The notes below the pieces were generated by a model. It had not been told where the DNA came from, did not search any database, and saw nothing but the letters and a program-made list of their open reading frames with translations. Shown piece after piece: positions 1-5,554 of a stretch of 17,387 nt of DNA (position 1 is the first letter of the stretch; the number at the start of each line of letters is the position of its first letter). This DNA is from Actinomycetes bacterium (lineage in GTDB: Bacteria; Actinomycetota; Acidimicrobiia; Acidimicrobiales; Palsa-688). Both the position numbers and the translations under genes were made by a program. The stretch spans positions 1 to 17,387 of the forward strand of contig JAKAXN010000058.1 in the NCBI GenBank assembly GCA_021816565.1, given 5' to 3'.

Positions 1-1
1 A

Positions 2-199
2 ACCGGTACAGTCAAATGGTTCAACTCCGAGAAGGGGTTCGGGTTCATCTCGCAGGACGACGGCGGCCCTGACGTGTTTGTGCACTTCAGCGCCATCGCC
101 GGCTCCGGGTACCGCAACCTGGAAGAGAACCAGAAGGTCGAGTTCGAGACCAACCAGGGGCCCAAGGGGCTCCAGGCGGGCAACGTAACAATCCTCTGA
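2..199 (+). CDS. csp: Cold-shock protein, 3' part (start lies before the window)
   Basis: Reading from base 2 gives 65 residues beginning [17 protein letters not shown] and ending GNVTIL before TGA. The RNP1 motif (KGFGFI) and the RNP2 motif (VFVHFSAI) of the cold-shock domain are both intact. The family is normally about 67 residues, so only the initiator Met and one or two residues are missing at the window edge. Such proteins are small cytoplasmic beta-barrels that bind single-stranded RNA/DNA and act as RNA chaperones. Nothing looks broken. A hairpin with a short T run follows the stop by 21 bases, so this is probably a single-gene transcript or the end of one. Which csp paralogue it is cannot be told. 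Confidence 0.93.
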   Translation, partial: TGTVKWFNSEKGFGFISQDDGGPDVFVHFSAIAGSGYRNLEENQKVEFETNQGPKGLQAGNVTIL

Positions 200-220
200 T
201 CTCCGAGATCGCAGCCGAGG

Positions 221-250
221 CCGACCGCCGGTTCACCGGACGGTCGGTTT
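221..250 (+). terminator. Rho-independent terminator of the cold-shock gene
   Basis: CCGACCG (221-227) pairs with CGGTCGG (241-247), continued by CCGG (228-231) with CCGG (236-239), around a TTCA loop. A single A (240) bulges, and TTT follows at 248-250. The 11 base pairs plus T run, 21 bases after the stop codon, fit a terminator. Confidence 0.65.
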
Positions 251-302
251 CGGCGCGTCCGCCGCCGGGACTGCGATCCCCCGGCGCATCCTTTTCTTCC
301 CC

Positions 303-325
303 GATGGGCCATCCGGGGGCCCATC
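303..325. other. Hairpin in the csp / secreted-protein intergenic region
   Basis: GATGGGCC (303-310) and GGCCCATC (318-325) form a perfect 8-bp stem with a 7-base loop. No T run follows on the plus strand; a pyrimidine-rich stretch precedes it. It may be a leader element of the downstream gene or a weak minus-strand terminator. Nothing else supportable is seen between 251 and 385, and no convincing promoter was found for the 414 gene. Confidence 0.35.
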
Positions 326-396
326 CCACGACGAACTACAGGCGGTCCCGCCCGATGAGCGGCGGTGCCTGTCCGAAGTCATAACGGAGGGAAGAG

Positions 397-417
397 ATGA
401 GAGGTATGAGCCAGTGA
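397..417 (+). other. Six-codon leader ORF overlapping the next start codon
   Basis: The best Shine-Dalgarno sequence here (GGAGGG, 386-391) lies 5 bases before ATG 397, which opens MRGMSQ and stops at TGA 415-417. That stop overlaps the GTG start (414-416) of the secreted protein. TGAGCCA occurs twice (407-413 and 415-421) with an 8-base period, so the reading-frame break could come from an 8-base duplication. Removing it would join MRGM directly to SHPERR in frame. Either translational coupling or a damaged original start is possible. Confidence 0.45.
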
Positions 418-2651
418 GCCACCCCGAACGGCGTTCGCCCGCCCTGCGGTCGTGGCGGCGCGCCCTGACCGTGGGCGCCTCGGCGGTCACCGCCCTGTTC
501 GCCCTGGGTGGGGTGGCGTCGGCCCAGCCGGCGACCGCGGCCACCAGCGCACCCGTCCACAGCCAGGTTGCCCCGCCGAACGCCGGGAGCAGCGCCGGCA
601 CCACCATCGATCCGCTCCTGGCCCGCTGCGGCTACGACAACCCGTCGTGTGGCACGGCCACGGGGGCCTCGGCCAACGGGGCCAGCGTGGGGGCCAGCGT
701 CGGCGAGACCTACAGCGGCTACAACGGCTCGATCGTCGATCTGCTGTACAGCCAGAACTTCTACTGCGACTCGGCGGACTACCCGTCCCACGACGCCAAC
801 GGCTGCGAGGCCGGGGCCGGCCCCGGTACCGGCACCACCACCGCCATGCCCAAGACCCCCCCGCCGGACAACACGGTGAACTCCGCCGGGAACTTCGACA
901 CCCTCTACGTGCCGGTCCCGCTGTTCGCCAACCCGCCGGCCCTGCAGTGCAACGGTAAGGCGGTGTGCGTCGACCATCCCGGCAGCCTGGACCTGTCGGC
1001 CCTGGCCCCGGCTCTCGGGGTCAAGGATCCGACGGCCCTCTACAACGCCAAGCTGCCCGGTCACGACCACATCATCGCCACCCGCAACAGCGGGCTGCCC
1101 GAGTGGTGGAACGTGGTGGTCGTCGGCGTGCCGAGCGCCAGCGCCTTCAACGCCATCGAGTCCGGCCAGAGCGTGGCCGCCATCGACCAGCAGGTGAAGG
1201 CGGGCAACGCGGTGCTGGCCCCGAGCAACGTCTACCTGTTCTTCCAGGTGCTGCCGGGCACGGTCCCGGCCCCGACCTACCAGGCGGCGGCCGCCCGGGA
1301 CTTTTCCTCGAGCTTCCCCGCCCAGCCCGCCCCGGTGGACAACAACAACGCCAACCTCGAGTCCGGCCCGTCCATCAACAACCTGGCCGACAACTGCGGC
1401 TCGAACGGCCCCAACTGCGAGAACATCGGCATAACCAGTGACTGGATCGGTGGCCAGGACGTCCAGGCCCTGTACACCGAGAACTTCTACTGCGACACCA
1501 CGGTCAGCTCCTCGGCCCCCGACGGCTGCGAGGCCGGCGCCCCGGCCAACCACAACCCGACCGGGGTGGGCGGCACGGTGCCCGCGGCGTCCAACAGCTA
1601 CACCGGCACCAACGTGGACCCGCTGTACATCCCGGTGCCGCTGTATTCGCCCGGCCCCAGCCACCCGCTGCAGTGCAACGCCGGCTACACCTGCATCGAC
1701 CACCCGAACGGCATCGACCTGTCCAGGCTGGCCCCCGCTCTCGGCGTGTCGCCGTCGGCCCTGGCCGACCTGCCCATCCCGGGTCACGACCACATCCTGA
1801 CCACCCGCAACCAGAACCAGCCCGAGTGGTGGGACGTCGTGGTGGTCGGGGTCAAGACCCCCGGCGCCTTCCAGGCCATCGAGACGGGTAAGGGCATCGA
1901 CTCGGTCAACGCCCAGGTGAAGGCCGGCAACGCGGTGATCGCCCCGACCAACGCCTACCTGTGGTTCCAGACCCTGCCCGGCGTGGGCCCGGCTTCGCCG
2001 GGACCGGTCACGACCAACTGCACGAGCCACCTGCCGTCCGGCACGGTCGTGGGCATGGCCCCGCTGACCGACGGCAACGGCTACGTGGAGACCGACGCCG
2101 CCGGTGATGTCGCCGTCTTCGGTCAGGCCAGCTGCTACGGCTCCCTGACCGGTGTCCACCTGAACAAGCCCATCGTCGGCATCGCCGTCGACAAGTACAC
2201 CGGCGGCTACTGGCTGGTCGCCTCCGATGGTGGGGTGTTCGCCTTCAACGCCCCCTACGAGGGCTCGACCGGGGGGATCGCCCTGGCCAAGCCGGTGGTC
2301 GGGATGGCCGCCACCCCCGACGGTAACGGCTACTGGCTGGTCGCCTCCGATGGTGGGGTGTTCTCCTTCGGGGACGCCGCTTTCCACGGTTCGACCGGTG
2401 GGATCGCCCTGGCCAAGCCGGTGGTCGGCCTGGCCGCCACCATCGACGGGCAGGGGTACAACCTGTTCGCTTCGGATGGTGGGGTGTTCTCCTTCGGCGA
2501 CGCCACCTTCCACGGCTCCACCGGCGGTGTGAAGCTGGCCCAGCCGGTCGTCGGAGGCGGGGCCGACCTGTCCACCGGCGGTTACTGGGAGGCCGCAGCC
2601 GACGGCGGCATCTTCAACTTCGCCGCTCCGTTCTGGGGCTCGGCCGCCTGA
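414..2651 (+). CDS. Secreted protein with two copies of a Cys-rich domain and five GGYWLVASDGGVF-type repeats
   Basis: The 745-residue product starts with a Sec signal peptide: Arg-rich n-region, hydrophobic stretch about 18-35, likely cleavage after ASA at residue 37. Residues about 60-282 and 316-522 are two copies of one domain. Each has three paired cysteines (RCGY/PSCG, FYCD/GCEAG, LQC/VCVDHP in copy 1), then a GHDHI-x2-TRN and PEWW-x-VVVVGV core, and ends at a LPG. I do not recognise this domain. Residues about 545-745 are five repeats of about 41 residues (starts near 545, 586, 627, 669, 710) of the type VVGMAATPDGNGYWLVASDGGVF, known from secreted actinobacterial proteins and probably a beta-propeller or beta-solenoid. 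It is likely extracellular or surface-bound, perhaps binding or structural; function is unknown. Start GTG 414 has GAGG 9 bases upstream and overlaps a leader ORF. There is no sortase or membrane anchor at the C terminus. Confidence 0.9.
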   Translation: MSHPERRSPALRSWRRALTVGASAVTALFALGGVASAQPATAATSAPVHSQVAPPNAGSSAGTTIDPLLARCGYDNPSCGTATGASANGASVGASVGETYSGYNGSIVDLLYSQNFYCDSADYPSHDANGCEAGAGPGTGTTTAMPKTPPPDNTVNSAGNFDTLYVPVPLFANPPALQCNGKAVCVDHPGSLDLSALAPALGVKDPTALYNAKLPGHDHIIATRNSGLPEWWNVVVVGVPSASAFNAIESGQSVAAIDQQVKAGNAVLAPSNVYLFFQVLPGTVPAPTYQAAAARDFSSSFPAQPAPVDNNNANLESGPSINNLADNCGSNGPNCENIGITSDWIGGQDVQALYTENFYCDTTVSSSAPDGCEAGAPANHNPTGVGGTVPAASNSYTGTNVDPLYIPVPLYSPGPSHPLQCNAGYTCIDHPNGIDLSRLAPALGVSPSALADLPIPGHDHILTTRNQNQPEWWDVVVVGVKTPGAFQAIETGKGIDSVNAQVKAGNAVIAPTNAYLWFQTLPGVGPASPGPVTTNCTSHLPSGTVVGMAPLTDGNGYVETDAAGDVAVFGQASCYGSLTGVHLNKPIVGIAVDKYTGGYWLVASDGGVFAFNAPYEGSTGGIALAKPVVGMAATPDGNGYWLVASDGGVFSFGDAAFHGSTGGIALAKPVVGLAATIDGQGYNLFASDGGVFSFGDATFHGSTGGVKLAQPVVGGGADLSTGGYWEAAADGGIFNFAAPFWGSAA
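2046..2648 (+). repeat. Five tandem ~123-126-base units inside the secreted-protein gene
   Basis: The repeats are close at DNA level as well as protein level. For example, the 36 bases at 2205-2240 recur exactly at 2328-2363, and GATGGTGGGGTGTTC appears a third time in the next unit. The middle three units are most alike; the first and last have diverged (DAAGDVAVF and AADGGIFNF in place of ASDGGVF). This points to recent unit duplication or gene conversion. Confidence 0.85.
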
Positions 2652-2684
2652 CAGCCGCACCGCCGGCTGAACGGTAGGAAGTAG

Positions 2685-2714
2685 AAGGGCGGGGGCCTCC
2701 GGGCCCCCGCCCTT
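2685..2714. terminator. Strong bidirectional hairpin terminator
   Basis: AAGGGCGGGGGCC (2685-2697) pairs perfectly over 13 bp with GGCCCCCGCCCTT (2702-2714) around a 4-base loop. It sits between the convergent ends of the secreted-protein gene (stop 2651) and the minus-strand csrA locus (last stop 2740). There is no long T run, but the symmetrical AA/TT flanks suit use from both sides. Confidence 0.7.
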
Positions 2715-2739
2715 GCCGCGATCCGGCTGGCCCGCCCGC

Positions 2740-2870
2740 TCAGCGCAGGCTCCGCAGGACCCGGGCCAGGTCGTAGAGCAGGACCGTCGCGTCGGCGAGG
2801 ATCAGTACGAAGGTGGCCCAGAACTGCGCCTCCGCCCCCGCCCGCCGGCCCCGGCGGCCCGCTCCGTCAC
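2740..2870 (-). pseudogene. Small membrane protein (~43 residues), apparently frameshifted, coupled to tandem csrA
   Basis: On the minus strand GTG (2870-2868) overlaps the TGA of the CsrA gene as GTGA and reads VTERAAGAGGRG. The same stretch in another frame ends with a convincing hydrophobic tail, QFWATFVLILADATVLLYDL followed by ARVLRSLR and TGA (2742-2740). The interval is 131 bases, one short of a whole number of codons. Adding one G in the G-rich run (about 2826-2838) would join both parts into one protein with a short polar N terminus, one membrane helix and a basic tail. This may be a dropped base in a homopolymer or a genuine frameshift. The overlap suggests it was co-translated with the CsrA protein. 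The family is not recognised and the function unknown. Confidence 0.45.
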
Positions 2871-3241
2871 TGGGCGACAGCGGCCCGGGCCGGGGGCCCG
2901 CCGGGCCCCGGCTCCCGCTCGATGGTCACCCCCGACGGGGCCTCGATGGCCAGGCGGACGGTCCGGCCGGAGCCGGGGAGGACGGCGACTCGCACCGAGT
3001 CGCCGATGAGCAGATCAGGCGGCGTCCGGCTGGACACGACCCGCCTCCGGCAGGCGCCGAGGGGTCGGCCCTGGTTCTGGGCCTCGCGACCTATCCGGAC
3101 CTCCGCCGAGGTGAGGACCGGCATCTGGGCGGGGCACTCGACGGAGAGGCACGCGTCCCCGTCGACGATCAGGTCGACGGTCACTGCGATGTTGCCGCCG
3201 ATCAGGACCCGCTCCCCGGGCCGGCACTTCACGACTAGCAC
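2867..3241 (-). CDS. csrA: Tandem CsrA protein (two CsrA domains in one chain)
   Basis: CsrA is normally a ~60-residue RNA-binding homodimer that controls translation by covering GGA motifs near ribosome-binding sites. This 124-residue protein aligns without gaps to two CsrA domains. Domain 1 is residues 1-50 (MLVVKCRPGERVLIGG, then VTVDLIVDGDACLSVECP). Domain 2 is about 66-112 (VVSSRTPPDLLIGDSVRV, then TVRLAIEAPSGVTIEREP), with a short linker (about 51-65). By position against E. coli CsrA, the RNA-contacting Arg44 is Thr44 in domain 1 and Arg109 in domain 2; Arg31 is Cys31 and Arg96. Domain 1 keeps the RPGE turn, which is PPD in domain 2. The start is GTG 3241 with GGAGGT at 3250-3255, 8 bases away. 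It lies 93 bases after the helix-turn-helix gene, and its stop overlaps the next start. CsrA-family membership is clear; a one-sided pseudo-dimer is inference. Confidence 0.88.
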   Translation of the reverse strand: MLVVKCRPGERVLIGGNIAVTVDLIVDGDACLSVECPAQMPVLTSAEVRIGREAQNQGRPLGACRRRVVSSRTPPDLLIGDSVRVAVLPGSGRTVRLAIEAPSGVTIEREPGPGGPPARAAVAQ

Positions 3242-3299
3242 GCGCCCCTACCTCCGGGATGCAGATGACGGAGTGGATGGCATACCGATCTCTCGGCCG

Positions 3300-3314
3300 G
3301 CAACTCCATGTTGC
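3300..3314 (-). promoter_or_regulatory. GGA-loop hairpin in the leader of tandem csrA (candidate CsrA site)
   Basis: On the minus strand GCAAC (3314-3310) pairs with GTTGC (3304-3300), leaving the loop ATGGA. This resembles the known CsrA target, a short hairpin exposing ANGGA. A second GGA lies in the Shine-Dalgarno sequence of the same gene about 50 bases downstream (3255-3253). Two such sites in one leader are typical of CsrA-controlled mRNAs. Confidence 0.4.
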
Positions 3315-3334
3315 GCTTATAGGGTCTTTCGGCT

Positions 3335-3721
3335 CTATTTGGCATCGGCGGGCTCGCAGGGGCGGTGATCGGAGTAGATGCGCCCGGCCCGCTGGCGCGA
3401 CACGCCGAACATCCGGCCCGCTTCGGCCAGGCTGACCCGGTCGTGATCCACCAGGTGGCGGATGAGCGCGGCGCGCAACTCCAAGGTGGCGGTCTCGTAC
3501 CTCTGCATGGCGGCCCCGGCCGCCACCCGCCGTTCCCGGAGCCCGTCGGCCATCAGCCGGCGGACCACCAGGGTGGTCGGGTAGCCGGACCGGGCGTAGG
3601 AGCCGGCGCTCAGCAGCACCTGCGAGTGCTCGGCTATGGCCCGGCAGGCGTCCTCGGCTGCCGACTCCGCGGCGTCGAATGCCGCTTCCAACCATCTGTC
3701 ATCGGCTCCGTGCCCGGGCAT
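3335..3721 (-). CDS. Helix-turn-helix DNA-binding protein, small (128 aa)
   Basis: Start ATG 3721 is chosen because GAGGAGG (3736-3730) lies 8 bases upstream; the longer frame from 3913 has low-complexity, non-conserved sequence and no such site. The N-terminal two thirds is helical and acidic (WLEAAFDAAESAAEDACRA), followed by ELRAALIRHLVDHDRVSLAE and a C-terminal helix-turn-helix, AEAGRMFGVSRQRAGRIYSD. That last part resembles sigma region 4-like or Psq-type helices seen in many small actinobacterial regulators. It is probably a cytoplasmic transcription factor, possibly a partner or controller of the CsrA protein that follows it on the same strand. No ligand domain is visible. The exact family is not recognised. 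Confidence 0.72.
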   Translation of the reverse strand: MPGHGADDRWLEAAFDAAESAAEDACRAIAEHSQVLLSAGSYARSGYPTTLVVRRLMADGLRERRVAAGAAMQRYETATLELRAALIRHLVDHDRVSLAEAGRMFGVSRQRAGRIYSDHRPCEPADAK

Positions 3722-3747
3722 CCGAACCGCCTCCTCGCCCTTTCGAT

Positions 3748-3758
3748 TTCCGCCGGAA
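3748..3758. promoter_or_regulatory. TTCCG-C-CGGAA inverted repeat upstream of the helix-turn-helix gene
   Basis: An 11-base palindrome lies 26 bases upstream of the helix-turn-helix start. A looser TTTCC-N8-GGAAA pair sits further out near 3828-3845. Either could be an operator for autoregulation, in the 170-base divergent region shared with the glycosyltransferase gene. This is a weak, length-limited signal. No clear -35/-10 pair was found in 3722-3891. Confidence 0.25.
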
Positions 3759-3891
3759 GCCGGGGTCCCCAACCCGTGCCTTCCAACTCCGCATGCTAGC
3801 CCGCAAAACCGGTCAGAAGCGCGTATTTCCACTAAGGCGGAAACGGAATCAAGTTGACCGCCGCCCGGGTCGATACAGGCCGGAGCGATCG

Positions 3892-5481
3892 ATGTCGGCC
3901 CGGTCCGCATCATTTCGCAGCAGGGGTCCGGGATCGGGGTGGGAGCCAGCCGCTTTGGCTATTTCAGTGCGTGAGCACGCCCTGGTGACTCATGTCGTCG
4001 ACAGTGGGCGGCGCCCCCGCCGGCCGGTCACGCTGGCGGCCGGCGCCGTCTATGTCGGATTAGCGGTCTGGAGGATCGGCGCCCACCGGATGTGGCGCGA
4101 CGAGCTGCAGTCCTGGGACCTGGCCCGCTCCAGCCACTCCATCGGCCAACTGCTCCAGCGGGTCCGATACGAGCAGCACCCGCCGGGCTGGTACCTGCTG
4201 CTGTGGGCACTGAGCCGATTCAGTGCCGATCCGGCGGCGATGCAGGCACTGCTGGCCGGGCTGGTGGCGGTGATGGCCTGGGTGGTCCTGCGCTTCTCGC
4301 CGTTCCCCTCGGCGATCCGGTGGCTGATCCTGTTCGGCTACTTCCCCTTCTTCGAATACGGCACGCTCAGCCGGCCCTACGTGCTCGACCTGATCCTGAC
4401 CCTGGCCGGAGCCGAGCTGGTCCGGCGGGGCAGCAGCAGCTGGGCCGTCGCCGGGACCGTCGCTTCTCTGCTGGTCTTCGATGACGCCTACGGCTGCGTG
4501 CTCGCCACCGGGTTGGTGGCCGCCGCCTGGGCCCGGACCGGCCGGGAGGACCGCCGCCGGGCCGCCGGCCAGATGGCGGTCGTCACCGCCGGGCTGATCG
4601 TCTTGGAGATGGCCCTGGTGGCACTGGCGTGGCGACCCGCCGACTACAGCGGACCGGTACTGCAGCCGACCCGGCTGGCCCACCTGCTCTCGTCGTCGGG
4701 TCTCAATGCCCTGGAGCAGCCGGCCCGGGCCCTGGTGCCGGTGCCGGTCCCGCAGCTCCATTTCTGGAACACCTACCTGCTGGACCGCCTGCCGCCTGGG
4801 TGGGTGGTCGGCCTCGGGCTGGAGGCGGCATGGGGGCTGGCCTGGTTGCTGCGACGGGACCGGGCCGCCCTGGCCATGTGGATCATCGGCGCAGCCGGCA
4901 CGGTGGCGTTCATGGACGCCGCCAGCCAGGATCTGGCCCGCTTCACCGGCACGATCTTCATCGCCCTCCTGGCCGCGTTCTGGATCGCCTACCCCGGCCG
5001 CCGCCGGAGCCGGGCGGACGGAGCCGTGCGGGTGGCCCTGGCCGTCGTGGTGGTGCTGCAGGTGCCCGGGGGCCTCCTGGCCGGGGCGATGGCGCTCTCC
5101 ACCCCCTTCTCGAAGGCGGAGGAAGCGGCGGGCGCCGTGCGCTCCCTCCCCGGCCCGGTGGTGGCCGCTCCCGACTATGCGGCCACACCGGTGGCCGGGT
5201 ACGCCGAGCGGCCCCTCTACCTGGCCCAGTCCGGCCGCCACGCCACCTTCACCGTCTGGAGCCGCCGGCTCCTGTGCGCCGGCCACGCCTGTACCCGGGC
5301 CGACTACCAGCGGGACGCGCTGCGGGTCGCCGCCGGCCTGGCGCCCCACGCTGCGGTGTCGGTAGTGCTCGACTTCCCGGCCACGCCCACCGCCTCCCTG
5401 CGGCTCTGTCGGGCCTACACCGGCGCAGCGGTGCCCGACGAGGATTACTGGATCTACGCCTACGAACGCCCCTGCGGCTGA
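3892..5481 (+). CDS. Polytopic membrane glycosyltransferase, GT-C / PMT-like
   Basis: The 529-residue product has many hydrophobic segments (for example LVAVMAWVVLRF, LILFGYFPFFEY, LAVVVVLQVPGGLL). Near the N terminus it carries MWRDELQSWDL with the acidic pair D70-E71, then EQHPPGWYLLLW (H96). A DE in the first external loop followed by HPP is the pattern of GT-C enzymes of the ArnT/PMT_2 type, which move a sugar from a polyprenyl-phosphate donor to a lipid, glycan or protein outside the membrane. A C-terminal soluble part follows (AAPDYAATPVAGYAERP onward). Start ATG 3892 has GGAG 6 bases upstream; GTG 3985, just before the first membrane helix, is an alternative. It stands alone: divergent from the helix-turn-helix gene and 73 bases ahead of the ABC genes. 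Donor and acceptor cannot be read from sequence. Confidence 0.72.
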   Translation: MSARSASFRSRGPGSGWEPAALAISVREHALVTHVVDSGRRPRRPVTLAAGAVYVGLAVWRIGAHRMWRDELQSWDLARSSHSIGQLLQRVRYEQHPPGWYLLLWALSRFSADPAAMQALLAGLVAVMAWVVLRFSPFPSAIRWLILFGYFPFFEYGTLSRPYVLDLILTLAGAELVRRGSSSWAVAGTVASLLVFDDAYGCVLATGLVAAAWARTGREDRRRAAGQMAVVTAGLIVLEMALVALAWRPADYSGPVLQPTRLAHLLSSSGLNALEQPARALVPVPVPQLHFWNTYLLDRLPPGWVVGLGLEAAWGLAWLLRRDRAALAMWIIGAAGTVAFMDAASQDLARFTGTIFIALLAAFWIAYPGRRRSRADGAVRVALAVVVVLQVPGGLLAGAMALSTPFSKAEEAAGAVRSLPGPVVAAPDYAATPVAGYAERPLYLAQSGRHATFTVWSRRLLCAGHACTRADYQRDALRVAAGLAPHAAVSVVLDFPATPTASLRLCRAYTGAAVPDEDYWIYAYERPCG

Positions 5482-5554
5482 GCGCCGCCGGTTTCCACCC
5501 GGTTGGGACCATGGCCTCTGGAGCCCGGCCCCGGGGAAGGAGCACCGTGGTCTC

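Noticed and set aside
336..2660. A 774-codon open frame on the minus strand, antisense to the secreted-protein gene
   Set aside because: Its product is Gly/Val/Arg/His-rich low-complexity sequence without domains, while the plus strand has a signal peptide, conserved cysteines and repeats. High G/C at third positions creates such shadows.
3316..3321. TATAAG on the minus strand before tandem csrA as a -10 box
   Set aside because: No -35 hexamer at suitable distance (the best is TGCCAA), and the implied start would fall within the GGA hairpin. Not enough to call a promoter.
3854..3877. TTGACC and GATACA before the glycosyltransferase as a promoter
   Set aside because: The spacer is only 12 bases, too short for the vegetative sigma factor.
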